From Streptomyces brevispora (GTDB taxonomy: Bacteria; Actinomycetota; Actinomycetes; Streptomycetales; Streptomycetaceae), in the NCBI RefSeq assembly GCF_007829885.1, contig NZ_VIWW01000001.1:1426001-1490000 (forward strand): a stretch of DNA of 64,000 bases, read 5' to 3'. The notes under the pieces were generated by a model, which did no database searches, was not told the origin of the DNA, and worked only from the letters and a program-made list of their open reading frames with translations. How positions within the stretch are numbered: the first letter of the stretch is position 1; each line of letters begins with the position of its first letter. Positions 54,346 to 62,512 of this stretch are shown piece after piece. Made by a program: the position numbers and the translations under genes.

Positions 54346-54650
54346 CGCCGGCATGGTGAGCTTGCCGTTGCGTTCAATGGCTGCCTCTTCGGCGTCGTGA
54401 TCGAATGCCCGGTATAGCTCGAACAGTGCCCGCATCGCTCCCGGAGCCTCGAAGTAGCGAGCGGTAGTACTCCAGATCCTCAGGCAGGACGGCGTCGGGG
54501 GTGGAGGAGAGGTCGTCGAAGGAGCGCTTGATGTAGAAGCGCTCTTTGCCCTCCGTGAGGATCTCCGGGACGTCGCGGGCGGCATGAAAGTTGAAGTGCC
54601 ACAGCCCCTTGCTGCCCTTCTGCTCGTACTGCGAGGTGCCGGGTACCGCT
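54346..54650 (-). pseudogene. Alpha/beta hydrolase (epoxide hydrolase/dehalogenase-like) fragment
   Basis: The minus strand encodes WHFNFHAARDVPEILTEGKE, RFYIKRSFDDLSSTPDAVLP in one frame and ARYFEAPGAMRALFELYRAF, DHDAEEAAIERNGKLTMPAT in another. Together they are the cap-domain region of haloalkane dehalogenase/epoxide hydrolase-like enzymes, broken by a frameshift near 54465. The catalytic N-terminus and C-terminus are missing. Confidence 0.6.
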
Positions 54651-54804
54651 CAATGCCGGCCGGCATGAAATCGGCTGCCTGGAACCGCCCACTGCGGACG
54701 ATTGCCCGCCGGCGCGGGCCGGATGCCACCGCGCCCCGGCGCGGCACCCGGGGCGCGTCCCTCGTCTCTCTGCCATGACCGAGGCGGCAGCCCGGCGCCT
54801 GCGG

Positions 54805-55251
54805 TCAGACCCTCTCCACCCGGATGCGATGGTCCGCCAAGAACTTGTCCATGTCGTCGACATCCGAGGTGAAGACGGTGACCTCGAAGCCGCGCCCCGC
54901 CATCTTGACGGCTACGGCAGCCAAGACGGCGTCGACGGCGTACTTGTGCCCGTGCAGCCCAGTGGTCTTCAGCATGCCGCGGGCGAGGGAGATCACCTGG
55001 TCATCAGTGTGCTGCACATCGATCCGGGACAAGGCCCAGTCCCACAGCCCTTCGCGCGCACCCTGCTGAGGGTTCCACGCCTCCAGCGTGGTGAGCGCGC
55101 TGGTGACGACAGCGATGTCCAGGCGTGGCGCCGCCTTCACCAAAGCCGTCATCCTACGGTCGCCCTGGACTGTCTTGGACAACGCTTGCGAGTCGAGGAC
55201 GAAGGCGCGCCGACGCGCGGATGGAACACCGGCGCGCTTCGAACGGCTCAC
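54805..55251 (-). CDS. VapC-type PIN-domain toxin (unit 4)
   Basis: 148 residues. PIN acidic residues: Asp in FVLDSQALS (about residue 19), Glu in TTLEAW (about 58), Asp in YAVDAVLAAVAV (about 107) and Asp in TSDVDDMDKF (about 130). The N-terminal 14 residues are basic and extra to the fold; an internal start is possible. It overlaps the antitoxin stop by 4 bp. It is not closely related to the toxin at 969, so it is a different family in a parallel position. Confidence 0.82.
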   Translation of the reverse strand: MSRSKRAGVPSARRRAFVLDSQALSKTVQGDRRMTALVKAAPRLDIAVVTSALTTLEAWNPQQGAREGLWDWALSRIDVQHTDDQVISLARGMLKTTGLHGHKYAVDAVLAAVAVKMAGRGFEVTVFTSDVDDMDKFLADHRIRVERV

Positions 55252-55511
55252 GCCGCGGCGCCGGGCGAGCGCTGCTCGTCATGCCAGTCATCGATGGCCG
55301 CGATGCGCTCCAGCGCCGCCCCTTCTTCCTCGGCCGATACCGGACCGAACTCTGTCTCCAGGCGGTCCGTCAACTCCCGGAGCCGGTCCATGGCATCCTG
55401 ATGCGCCGCAGCTGCCGCGATATAGGCGGACACCCCCCGGGCATCAACCCGCCCCTTGATCGATTCGACCAGCTCATCCGGCACTGTGATCGTAATCTTC
55501 CGAGTTGCCAT
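55248..55511 (-). CDS. Antitoxin of the unit 4 VapBC pair
   Basis: 87 residues. MATRKITITVPDELVESIKG at the N-terminus is a ribbon-helix-helix start, followed by a helical, acidic tail (LRELTDRLETEFGPVSAEEE) that should wrap the toxin. The start lies about 100 bp from repeat e. A decayed copy of this gene exists at 57680-57859, directly beside the tRNA flank, so the gene-repeat arrangement was duplicated. Confidence 0.82.
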   Translation of the reverse strand: MATRKITITVPDELVESIKGRVDARGVSAYIAAAAAHQDAMDRLRELTDRLETEFGPVSAEEEGAALERIAAIDDWHDEQRSPGAAA

Positions 55512-55609
55512 ATTCGGAGTATGCCACGCGATCTCACCGGTGCGTACGGCACAACACCAGTCGTGCACGAGATCCTCCGCGCCGGCCGGGGCAAGGTCGA
55601 CCCCATCGC

Positions 55610-55950
55610 CTTCCCGGGCGGCCGTGGGACCGGCCACCACCCATCCCACCGAGGAACCCACCAAAACCCAAGGTCACGGACCTGCACGGGTTCAGGGACC
55701 GATGCCACGGTGCACGTTCGCTGCACCGAATTCCCGGCTCCCACGCCTCCGGAAACCGCGTTTCCGCAGGTCAGAACGTTTTTCCTGCGCCTGCGAGGGT
55801 GGGGCGGGTGGGACTCGAACCCATAGGCGTGACGCCTCTCACCTGCGACGATGCCAAAACAACGGACATAGCCACCCGTTTCCATCCGACTGCATCCTCC
55901 TCGATCCGGCCCGAAGGGGGATCGGTTAGGTGTTCGCCACACCACTTTTC
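55610..55950. repeat. tRNA-3'-end repeat, copy e
   Basis: Left flank cgggcggccgtgggaccgg, tttccgcaggtcagaacg, core at 55800-55821, right arm acgcctctcacctgcgacga through ccacccgtttccatccga to the end ggttaggtgttcgccacacc near 55945. Together with copies a and d this gives the most complete repeat. The rest of 55951-56383 shows no gene. Confidence 0.75.
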
Positions 55951-56383
55951 TCTCCACCCAGCACAATCACCACCCCCCGAAGAGCGATGGGAGCACGGCG
56001 CCCAGGGCCGCGGGCCGCCCTCCGCTGCAACGGGACTCGTGAGCCTCCATCCTCACCATTGATCACGGTGCGCGTGGTGACCCTACGTAGCAGAAGACCG
56101 CACGGCGGAAGCATCGGGCGGAGTCGGTCATACCCATCGGCCTGGGCCTCAGCCGTACGCCGGACCAGCACCACGACCCCGGGCACGACGAAAACTGGAC
56201 AGAAATAGCTGACCATGCGCCAGAGCATCCCGCAGCCGCAGGGTCAACGAAGCAGCCGGGGCGATCCTGGCCTGGACCAGCGGGCCATCCCAGCAGGAGC
56301 GGAAGTGAGCCTCCGCACGGCCGCTTGCGGGGGCGGGGGTCGGCGGCAGCTTCCTACGTTCGACCCAGCCGTGTTTTATTTAT

Positions 56384-56410
56384 TGCGTATGCTGCGGATA
56401 TTGCGGATAC
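56384..56410. promoter_or_regulatory. Three tandem 9-bp iterons
   Basis: TGCGTATGC, TGCGGATAT and TGCGGATAC follow each other without gaps about 50 bp before the GTG of the HTH gene. Head-to-tail spacing of 9 bp is suited to cooperative binding by a small HTH protein, presumably the product of the downstream gene, for autoregulation. Confidence 0.5.
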
Positions 56411-56461
56411 TGGACACCTCAAGCAATGACGCCCACCCGCCACGAAATTTAGGGGCGCACC

Positions 56462-56923
56462 GTGACGAAGACAGACATCAGGCCCGTGAAGCTCCCGCCC
56501 GAGAAGACCGCCACAGCGAACCGTGCTCTCACTCGTGTCCGCGGTTACCTCACCGAGCACCCCGACCTCGGACAGATCGCCGTTAAGCCACTCGACGACA
56601 ACGAGCTTGAGCCCCTCACTCTGCCCCGCGAAGCCGTCGAGCTCCTCGCCGGTCTCCTCGCCCACCTAGGGGCAGGCCGAGGCGTGTCCATCGTCCCCAG
56701 CACCGCGGAGCTCACCACCCAGCAAGCGGCAGACATCCTCAACGTGTCCCGGCCCTTCCTCATCGGCCTCCTGGACGCCGGCGAAATCGAGTGCCGTCTA
56801 GTCGGAACGCACCGCAGAATCACAGCGTCGTCGCTCATGGAGTACAAGCAGGCAGACGACCGGCGTCGCCGTGAAGCAGCAGACGAGCTCACTCAGCTCG
56901 GCCAGGAGATGGGATTGATGTAG
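56462..56923 (+). CDS. Excisionase-type HTH protein, putative antitoxin
   Basis: 153 residues from GTG 56462. The N-terminal half is helical (LTRVRGYLTEHPDLGQIAVK, LPREAVELLAGLLAHLGAG). Residues about 83-135 form a MerR/excisionase-type winged helix (ELTTQQAADILNVSRPFLIG, LLDAGEIECRLVGTHRRITA). Stand-alone xis proteins are shorter, and pairing with a PIN-domain gene 3 bp downstream marks it as an antitoxin of the HTH-PIN kind. The tail QADDRRRREAADELTQLG probably binds the toxin. Confidence 0.8.
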   Translation: MTKTDIRPVKLPPEKTATANRALTRVRGYLTEHPDLGQIAVKPLDDNELEPLTLPREAVELLAGLLAHLGAGRGVSIVPSTAELTTQQAADILNVSRPFLIGLLDAGEIECRLVGTHRRITASSLMEYKQADDRRRREAADELTQLGQEMGLM

Positions 56924-56926
56924 TCG

Positions 56927-57484
56927 ATGGCCTTCGTCGCCGTTTACGACGCGAACGTGCTCTACCCGAATATCCTCCGCGACGTGCTCATCCGCGTCGC
57001 GGAGGCCGGCCTTGTGCAGGCGAAGTGGACCGAGACAATCCTTGACGAGACGTTCCGCAACCTGAAGGCCAACCGGCCGGACCTGGACCCCGGAGCCCTC
57101 GACAGGACACGGCGGCTGATGAAGGCAGCCGTACGGGACTGCCTCGTCAAGGGGCACGAGCCGCTCATCGACATACTGGAACTCCCCGACAAGGACGACC
57201 GGCACGTCCTGGCCGCGGCGATCCGCGCCAAAGCCCAGGTGATCGTGACGTTCAACCTCAAAGACTTCCCCGCGGAAGCCCTGGCGCCATGGGACGTTGA
57301 AGCCGTCCACCCGGACGCCTTCCTCGAAGCGCAGATAGATCTGGCGCCGGAGGTCGTGTACGCAGAGATCCAGCGCATCGCCGACAGTTGGAAGAATCCG
57401 CCCGGCACGGTCGCCGACGTGATCGAGCGTCTCGAGAGGAACCGTCTCGTTTCGTCCGCGGCGGCCCTGAGGGCCCTCGCCTGA
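56927..57484 (+). CDS. PIN-domain toxin (HTH-PIN pair, unit 5)
   Basis: 185 residues of the larger PIN_3-type family. Acidic residues: Asp in AVYDANVLYP (residue 8), Glu/Asp in TETILDETFRNL (about 37-41), Asp pair in LPDKDDRHVLAAAI (about 90), and Asp in TFNLKDFPAEAL (about 108). The C-terminal helical extension (about residues 125-185) is usual for this family and contacts the HTH partner. It starts 3 bp after the antitoxin stop. Confidence 0.83.
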   Translation: MAFVAVYDANVLYPNILRDVLIRVAEAGLVQAKWTETILDETFRNLKANRPDLDPGALDRTRRLMKAAVRDCLVKGHEPLIDILELPDKDDRHVLAAAIRAKAQVIVTFNLKDFPAEALAPWDVEAVHPDAFLEAQIDLAPEVVYAEIQRIADSWKNPPGTVADVIERLERNRLVSSAAALRALA

Positions 57485-57679
57485 TTCCGTATGACTGGCG
57501 GCCATCCCCGGCCAGGCTGCGGGAGATCAGCCACCGGGCGACCCCCGCGACAAGGTCGTATGTCGGTCCCGGCTCATCGGGCGGCGGCGAATAGAGCACG
57601 CGGGGCCCGGGGCCGACCCTGGCACCCGGTCCCACACCTGCTGTCCGCCCAGGAAATGACCCGGCCTGGCAGCGGACCC

Positions 57680-57859
57680 GGCGAGCGCTGCTCGCCACGC
57701 CAGTCATCGTTGCGCGCTCCACCACCGCTACTCCTCCGCGGCCGATACCCGGCCGCACTCCGCCTCCAAGTGGTCCGTCAGCCCCCAAAGCCGGTCCATG
57801 GCGCCGTGATGCTCCGCAGCTGCCGCGATATAGGCCGACACCTCGGGCGTCAACCCGCC
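57680..57859 (-). pseudogene. Relic of the unit 4 antitoxin gene
   Basis: Aligns with 55262-55456 (ggcgagcgctgctcg.cacgccagtcatcg, gccgatacccgg, ccggtccatggc, cgcagctgccgcgatatagg). It has lost the start codon and has several indels. It is joined directly to the tRNA-flank repeat. The toxin gene part is absent here. Confidence 0.7.
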
Positions 57860-57865
57860 TTCCCG

Positions 57866-58059
57866 GGCGGCCGTGGGACCGCTGTTAACCCTCCCACGAC
57901 CGCGAGAACAGAAAAGACCAGGTCACAGCCGTGCAGGAAACGCCCTCGACGCGTGAAAACCCACGTCCGCCACACCTCCGTGAGGCGAACACCTAACGCA
58001 GAATGACCCCAGAAAACGCGTTTCCCCAGGTCAGAACGATTCTGACTAGGGACGCTAGG
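57866..58059. repeat. tRNA-3' flanking repeat next to the intact tRNA (copy f)
   Basis: gcggccgtgggaccg, aagaccaggtcacagccg, cgtttccccaggtcagaacg up to the tRNA 3' end. This is the presumed present attachment flank from which the left flanks of the other copies derive. Confidence 0.7.
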
Positions 58060-58133
58060 TGGGGCGGGTGGGACTCGAACCCACGGCCGACGGATTATGA
58101 GTCCGCTGCTCTAACCGGCTGAGCTACCGCCCC
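58060..58133 (-). tRNA. tRNA with CAT anticodon (tRNA-Met; Ile2 not excluded)
   Basis: 74 bases. Acceptor GGGGCGG (58127-58133) pairs with CCGCCCC, D-arm GCTCAGCCGGTTAGAGC, anticodon loop CTCATAA with CAT, T-arm GTGGGTTCGAGTCCCAC. CCA is not encoded (ACC-T follows). Its 3' end faces the island. A C34 lysidine modification that would make it tRNA-Ile2 cannot be seen from sequence. Confidence 0.92.
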
Positions 58134-58378
58134 TTTTCGGCGTGGCGCGTACATGTGTGCGCCCCGTCTGCCGCAGCATAGCCGGTCATACGATCTCTCG
58201 CTCCGGATGCCCGGGTACTCGTGACCATGAAGACTGCGCTGCTCCGTGCCCGGTTCCGGGCGACGCGAAGTTAGCGCGAAAGAGTCACCCCCGCCCCGCG
58301 TGCACCACGGTGGCGGACCTCAGGTGGACCGGTTCCGGGCACACGAAAAAGGACCCCTCGGGGCCCTCTTCCGTTCTG

Positions 58379-58451
58379 CTCCCCCGACTGGACTCGAACC
58401 AGTAACCCTCCGGTTAACAGCCGAATGCTCTGCCAATTGAGCTACAGGGGA
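58379..58451 (-). tRNA. tRNA-Asn (GTT), copy 1
   Basis: 73 bases; acceptor TCCCCTG pairs with CGGGGGA, anticodon loop CTGTTAA with GTT, T-arm CTGGTTCGAGTCCAG. Five base pairs can form in the anticodon stem, including one G-T pair. Nothing is seen in 58134-58378 apart from short flanks. Confidence 0.95.
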
Positions 58452-58456
58452 TCGCG

Positions 58457-58529
58457 CTCCCCCGACTGGACTCGAACCAGTAACCTGCCGGTTAACAGCC
58501 GGCTGCTCTGCCAATTGAGCTACAGGGGA
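58457..58529 (-). tRNA. tRNA-Asn (GTT), copy 2
   Basis: 73 bases, five bases from copy 1 and differing from it only in the anticodon-stem and variable region (GCCGGCTGTTAACCGGC). This is a tandem duplicate. Confidence 0.95.
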
Positions 58530-58709
58530 TTGCTGCGTCGCCTCGAACGTACCTGCCTGGCGGCTGCCGGGCGGCGGACGTTCGCTGCGACACATACATT
58601 AGCGCAAGCAGGGGGGTGCTTTGCCAATCGGTATCGGCCGGGGTGATCTCCGGTGCCTGCGGGTAGGCGAGCAACACACGTCGCACGGAGCGAAGGAAGG
58701 GTGGCAGCC

Positions 58710-59009
58710 ATGCGGTACCGGCTCACGTTCATCGCCGGAATGGCCCTCGGTTACGTGCTCGGCACGCGGGCCGGGCGCGAGCGTTACGAGCAGCTGAAGA
58801 AGTCCGCACGCCAGTTCGCCCAGAACCCGGCCGTGCGCAACACCTGCGAGTCGGCGGCCCAGAGCGGCCGCGATTTCGCCGGCAAGGCGTACCACGCGGT
58901 GGGCGACAAGGTCGGCGAGAAGGTGCCGGACTCGGTTGCGGACCGGGTGCGTTCGATGCGTGGGCGCGGTTCGAGGGGTGAGGACGACTGGGGAACGACC
59001 AACACCTGA
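58710..59009 (+). CDS. YtxH-domain-like small membrane-associated protein
   Basis: 99 residues. One N-terminal hydrophobic stretch with glycines (LTFIAGMALGYVLGTRAGRE) is followed by a basic amphipathic helix (RYEQLKKSARQFAQNPAVRN) and a low-complexity tail. ATG 58710 is chosen with GGAAGG nine bases upstream. This layout is common in Streptomyces chromosomal proteins of unknown function. It marks the core-genome side of the tRNA block. Confidence 0.75.
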   Translation: MRYRLTFIAGMALGYVLGTRAGRERYEQLKKSARQFAQNPAVRNTCESAAQSGRDFAGKAYHAVGDKVGEKVPDSVADRVRSMRGRGSRGEDDWGTTNT

Positions 59010-59075
59010 GGGCTCGTCGTCGCGTCTGCCGTGCCGCCGGTGCAGGAACCTCCGGCGGTACGGCAGAATCTGTGT

Positions 59076-60521
59076 ATGGGCATAGTCGCCGGCTTGGACA
59101 GTTCTTCCGCCTTCACGCACATCGTGGTCTGCGATGCGGACACGGGTGCCGTACTGCGCCAGGGGTACGCCGCACATCCCGTGGAGGCGAAGGCCACCGA
59201 GGTCGATCCGCAGGTGTGGCTGCTCTCACTCGGTGAGGCGGCCACCGGCGGGCTGCTCGAAGGTGTGCAGGCCATCGGGGTGTCCGCGCAGCAGCACGGG
59301 CTGGTGCCGCTGGACCGCCAGGGCAATCTCGTACGTCCGGCACTGCTGGGCAACGACAAGCGGGCGCAGGTCGCCGCGGCCGATCTGATCGACGGGCTGG
59401 GCGGGCGGCAGGCCTGGGCCGAGGCGGTCGGGGCGGTGCCACAGGCCGCGCAGCCGGTGTCGAAGCTGCGCTGGCTGGCGCGGACCGAGCCGGAGATGGC
59501 GCAGCGGGTCGCCGCCGTGCTCCAGCCGCACGACTGGCTGGTGTGGCAGTTGCTGGGCCGCCCGGCCCGGCGGACCACCGACCGGGGTGCCGCGTCCGGG
59601 ACCGGTTACTGGTCGGCGGGCAGCGAGTCCTACCGGCCGGAGCTGGTGGAGCTCGCGCTGGGGCACCAGGCGGCGCTGCCCGAGGTACTCGGGCCCTGTG
59701 ACACGGCCGGGACGACGCCCGAGGGGCTGCTGATCTCGGCGGGTACCGGCGAGACGATGGCGGCGGCCTTCGGGCTCGGGGTCGGGGTCGGTGACGCGGT
59801 GGTGTCGCTGGGAGCCTCGGGCTCGGTGATGGCGGTGCACCACGAGGCGCTGGCCGATCCGTCCGGGATGATCACCTCGTTCGCCGACGCCACCGGGATG
59901 CATCTGCCGGTGGTCCACACGTCGAACGCGGTACGGGCACTGCGTGGCACCGCCGAGATGCTGGACCTGGAGGGACTGGAGGAGCTGTCGACGCTGGCGC
60001 TGAAGTCGACTCCGGGCGCCTCGGGCCTGGTGCTCCTGCCGTATCTGGAGGGTGAGCGGACCCCGCGTCTGCCGCACACCGCAGGGACGTTGAGCGGGCT
60101 GCGGCGCGAGTCGATGAAGCCGGAACACCTCGCGCGGGCCGCCTTCGAGGGCATGCTCTGCTCACTGGCCGACGCGCTCGACGTACTGCGCGGCCGCGGG
60201 GTCGAGGTGCGGCGGGTGTTCCTGCTGGGTGCCGCCGCCGAGTTGCCGGCCGTGCAGGCGTTCGCGCCGACGTTGCTGGGGACCGAGGTGGTCGTGCCGG
60301 AGCCGGCCCAGTACGCGGCGCTGGGTGCGGCCCGGCAGGCGGCCTGGGCGCTGGGGGTCTCGCAGGGGAACCTCGATCCGCGCACTCCCCCGGCCTGGCA
60401 GGACGCCGCGGCGCAGGTGCTGGATCCCGGCGAGGAGCTGTCGGTCGGCCAGGCGGTTCGCCAGCAGTACGTGGCGACGCGGGAGCAGATCCACCCCGGG
60501 GCGTTCGACGCCACGCGTTGA
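59076..60521 (+). CDS. FGGY-family carbohydrate kinase (xylulokinase-like)
   Basis: 481 residues. The N-terminal ATPase-fold Asp is in GIVAGLDSSSAFTHIVVCDA, GVSAQQHGLVPLDRQGNLV follows, and the C-terminal domain has ASGLVLLPYLEGERTPRLPH and RRVFLLGAAAELPAVQAF. The segment that holds the catalytic Asp in E. coli xylulokinase (GGGDN) reads SAGTGETMAAAF, with Glu instead. It would phosphorylate a pentulose or related sugar; the exact substrate is uncertain. No xylose isomerase gene is in view. Confidence 0.8.
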   Translation: MGIVAGLDSSSAFTHIVVCDADTGAVLRQGYAAHPVEAKATEVDPQVWLLSLGEAATGGLLEGVQAIGVSAQQHGLVPLDRQGNLVRPALLGNDKRAQVAAADLIDGLGGRQAWAEAVGAVPQAAQPVSKLRWLARTEPEMAQRVAAVLQPHDWLVWQLLGRPARRTTDRGAASGTGYWSAGSESYRPELVELALGHQAALPEVLGPCDTAGTTPEGLLISAGTGETMAAAFGLGVGVGDAVVSLGASGSVMAVHHEALADPSGMITSFADATGMHLPVVHTSNAVRALRGTAEMLDLEGLEELSTLALKSTPGASGLVLLPYLEGERTPRLPHTAGTLSGLRRESMKPEHLARAAFEGMLCSLADALDVLRGRGVEVRRVFLLGAAAELPAVQAFAPTLLGTEVVVPEPAQYAALGAARQAAWALGVSQGNLDPRTPPAWQDAAAQVLDPGEELSVGQAVRQQYVATREQIHPGAFDATR

Positions 60522-60778
60522 GGCGTCGGCGTCCGACGCCTCGTGCTCAGCCGCCGGGCAGGCCTCGATGCCGCGCGTTGACGACCCAGGACTTCAACGC
60601 TGCACACCGAGACGACTACGTTCAGTGACACGACCGGGCCCCGAAGTGGGGTTCGGCGGAAGAATTATGGACTCGGTCTGTTTTTTGACCTGGACTTGAA
60701 TAAATACGTTCGCGGTCCCGGCGGGCGGTGCCCGAAGATGAGTCGACCCCCGACCCATGCCGACTCCGAGAGACACGC

Positions 60779-62512
60779 GTGCTCATAAAAATCCTGCGGG
60801 CCTATCTCGGTCCGTACAAGAAACCGATCGCGCTGCTGGTGGTCTTCCAGCTGCTGCAGACCTCCGCCGCCCTCTATCTGCCCACCCTGAACGCCGACAT
60901 CATCGACAACGGTGTCGTCAAGGGGGACACGGGTTACATCCTTCAGTACGGCGGCGCCATGATCGTCGTCAGCATCGCCCAGGTGGTCTGCAACATCGGG
61001 GCCGTCTACATCGGTGCGCGCACCGCGTCCGCGCTCGGCCGCGACGTCCGGGCGTCGGTCTTCGACCGGGTCCAGTCGTTCTCCGCGCGTGAGCTCGGCC
61101 GGTTCGGCGCCCCTTCACTGATCACCCGTACGACCAATGACGTCCAGCAGGTCCAGATGCTGGTCCTGATGACGTTCACGCTGATGGTCTCGGCGCCGAT
61201 CATGTGTGTCGGCGGCATCATCATGGCGCTCGGCCAGGACGTCCCGCTGTCCGCGGTGCTCCTCGCCGTGGTGCCGGTCCTCGGGATCGCGGTGAGCCTG
61301 ATCGTGAAGCGGATGCGTCCGCTGTTCCGTCTGATGCAGGAGCGGCTCGACACGGTGAACCGGGTGCTGCGCGAGCAGATCACCGGCAACCGGGTCATCC
61401 GCGCCTTCGTCCGCGACGAGTACGAGGAGAAGCGTTTCCGCGGCGCCAACACCGAGCTGACGGACGTGGCACTGTCCACCGGCCGGCTGATGGCACTGAT
61501 GTTCCCGACCGTGATGACGGTCGTGAACGTGTCGTCGATCGCCGTCGTCTGGTTCGGTGCGCACCGGATCGACAGCGGCGGGATGCAGATCGGGGCGCTG
61601 ACCGCGTTCCTCTCCTATCTGATGCAGATCGTCATGTCGGTGATGATGGCCACCTTCATGTTCATGATGGTGCCGCGCGCCGAGGTCTGTGCGGAGCGCA
61701 TCCAGGAGGTCCTGGAGACCGATTCCAGCGTGGTGCCGCCGGTGGACCCGGTGACCGAACTGCGCGCCCACGGGCACCTGGAGGTCCGGGGTGCGAACTT
61801 CCGCTACCCCGGCGCCGAGGCGTCGGTGCTGCGGTCGGTGGATCTGGTGGCCCGGCCCGGCGAGACGACCGCGATCATCGGGTCGACGGGCAGCGGCAAG
61901 TCGACGCTGCTCGGTCTCGTACCCCGGCTGTTCGATGTGACGGACGGCCAGGTGCTGGTCGACGGGACGGACGTGCGGACGCTGGATCCGGCGCTGCTGG
62001 CGAGGACCGTGAGCCTGGTCCCGCAGAAGCCGTATCTGTTCTCCGGAACGGTCGCGAGCAATCTGCGGTACGGAAACCCGGACGCGACCGACGAGGAGCT
62101 GTGGCACGCGCTGGAGGTCGCACAGGCCAAGGAGTTCGTCGAGGGTCTGGAGCACGGTCTCGACGCGCCGATCGCGCAGGGCGGCACCAATGTCTCCGGC
62201 GGGCAGAGGCAGCGGCTGTCGATCGCCCGGACGCTGGTTCAGCAGCCGGAGATCTACCTCTTCGACGACTCGTTCTCCGCACTGGACTACGCCACGGACG
62301 CCGCGCTGCGCGCGGCACTGCTGCGGGAGACCGCCACCGCGACCGTGGTGATCGTCGCGCAGCGGGTGTCCACCATCCGTGACGCCGACCGGATCCTGGT
62401 GATGGACGAGGGCCGGGTCGTCGGCACCGGCAGTCATCACGAGCTGATGGACGGCAATGAAACATACCGGGAGATCGTGCTCTCCCAGCTGACGGAAGCG
62501 GAGGCCGCGTAA
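60779..62512 (+). CDS. ABC exporter half-transporter, degenerate-site subunit
   Basis: 577 residues from GTG 60779: six membrane segments in residues 1-310, then an ATPase domain with Walker A IIGSTGSGKST (about 370), signature VSGGQRQRLSIA (about 475) and Walker B YLFDDSFSALD. The catalytic Glu after Walker B is Asp, the mark of the degenerate subunit of heterodimeric exporters (BmrC/LmrC/TM287 type). It overlaps the next gene by 1 bp (TAATG), its probable partner. In 60522-60778 only the leader is seen. Confidence 0.9.
   Translation: MLIKILRAYLGPYKKPIALLVVFQLLQTSAALYLPTLNADIIDNGVVKGDTGYILQYGGAMIVVSIAQVVCNIGAVYIGARTASALGRDVRASVFDRVQSFSARELGRFGAPSLITRTTNDVQQVQMLVLMTFTLMVSAPIMCVGGIIMALGQDVPLSAVLLAVVPVLGIAVSLIVKRMRPLFRLMQERLDTVNRVLREQITGNRVIRAFVRDEYEEKRFRGANTELTDVALSTGRLMALMFPTVMTVVNVSSIAVVWFGAHRIDSGGMQIGALTAFLSYLMQIVMSVMMATFMFMMVPRAEVCAERIQEVLETDSSVVPPVDPVTELRAHGHLEVRGANFRYPGAEASVLRSVDLVARPGETTAIIGSTGSGKSTLLGLVPRLFDVTDGQVLVDGTDVRTLDPALLARTVSLVPQKPYLFSGTVASNLRYGNPDATDEELWHALEVAQAKEFVEGLEHGLDAPIAQGGTNVSGGQRQRLSIARTLVQQPEIYLFDDSFSALDYATDAALRAALLRETATATVVIVAQRVSTIRDADRILVMDEGRVVGTGSHHELMDGNETYREIVLSQLTEAEAA

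Noticed and set aside
56462..56923. Excisionase of an integrative element
   Set aside because: The HTH is excisionase-like, but the protein is longer, no integrase is present and a PIN gene follows by 3 bp, so antitoxin is the better call.
58060..58133. Calling the four partial tRNA copies tRNA genes or pseudo-tRNAs
   Set aside because: They lack anticodon arm, D-arm and 5' acceptor strand; only the T-arm and 3' acceptor strand match, so they are attachment-site-like repeats.
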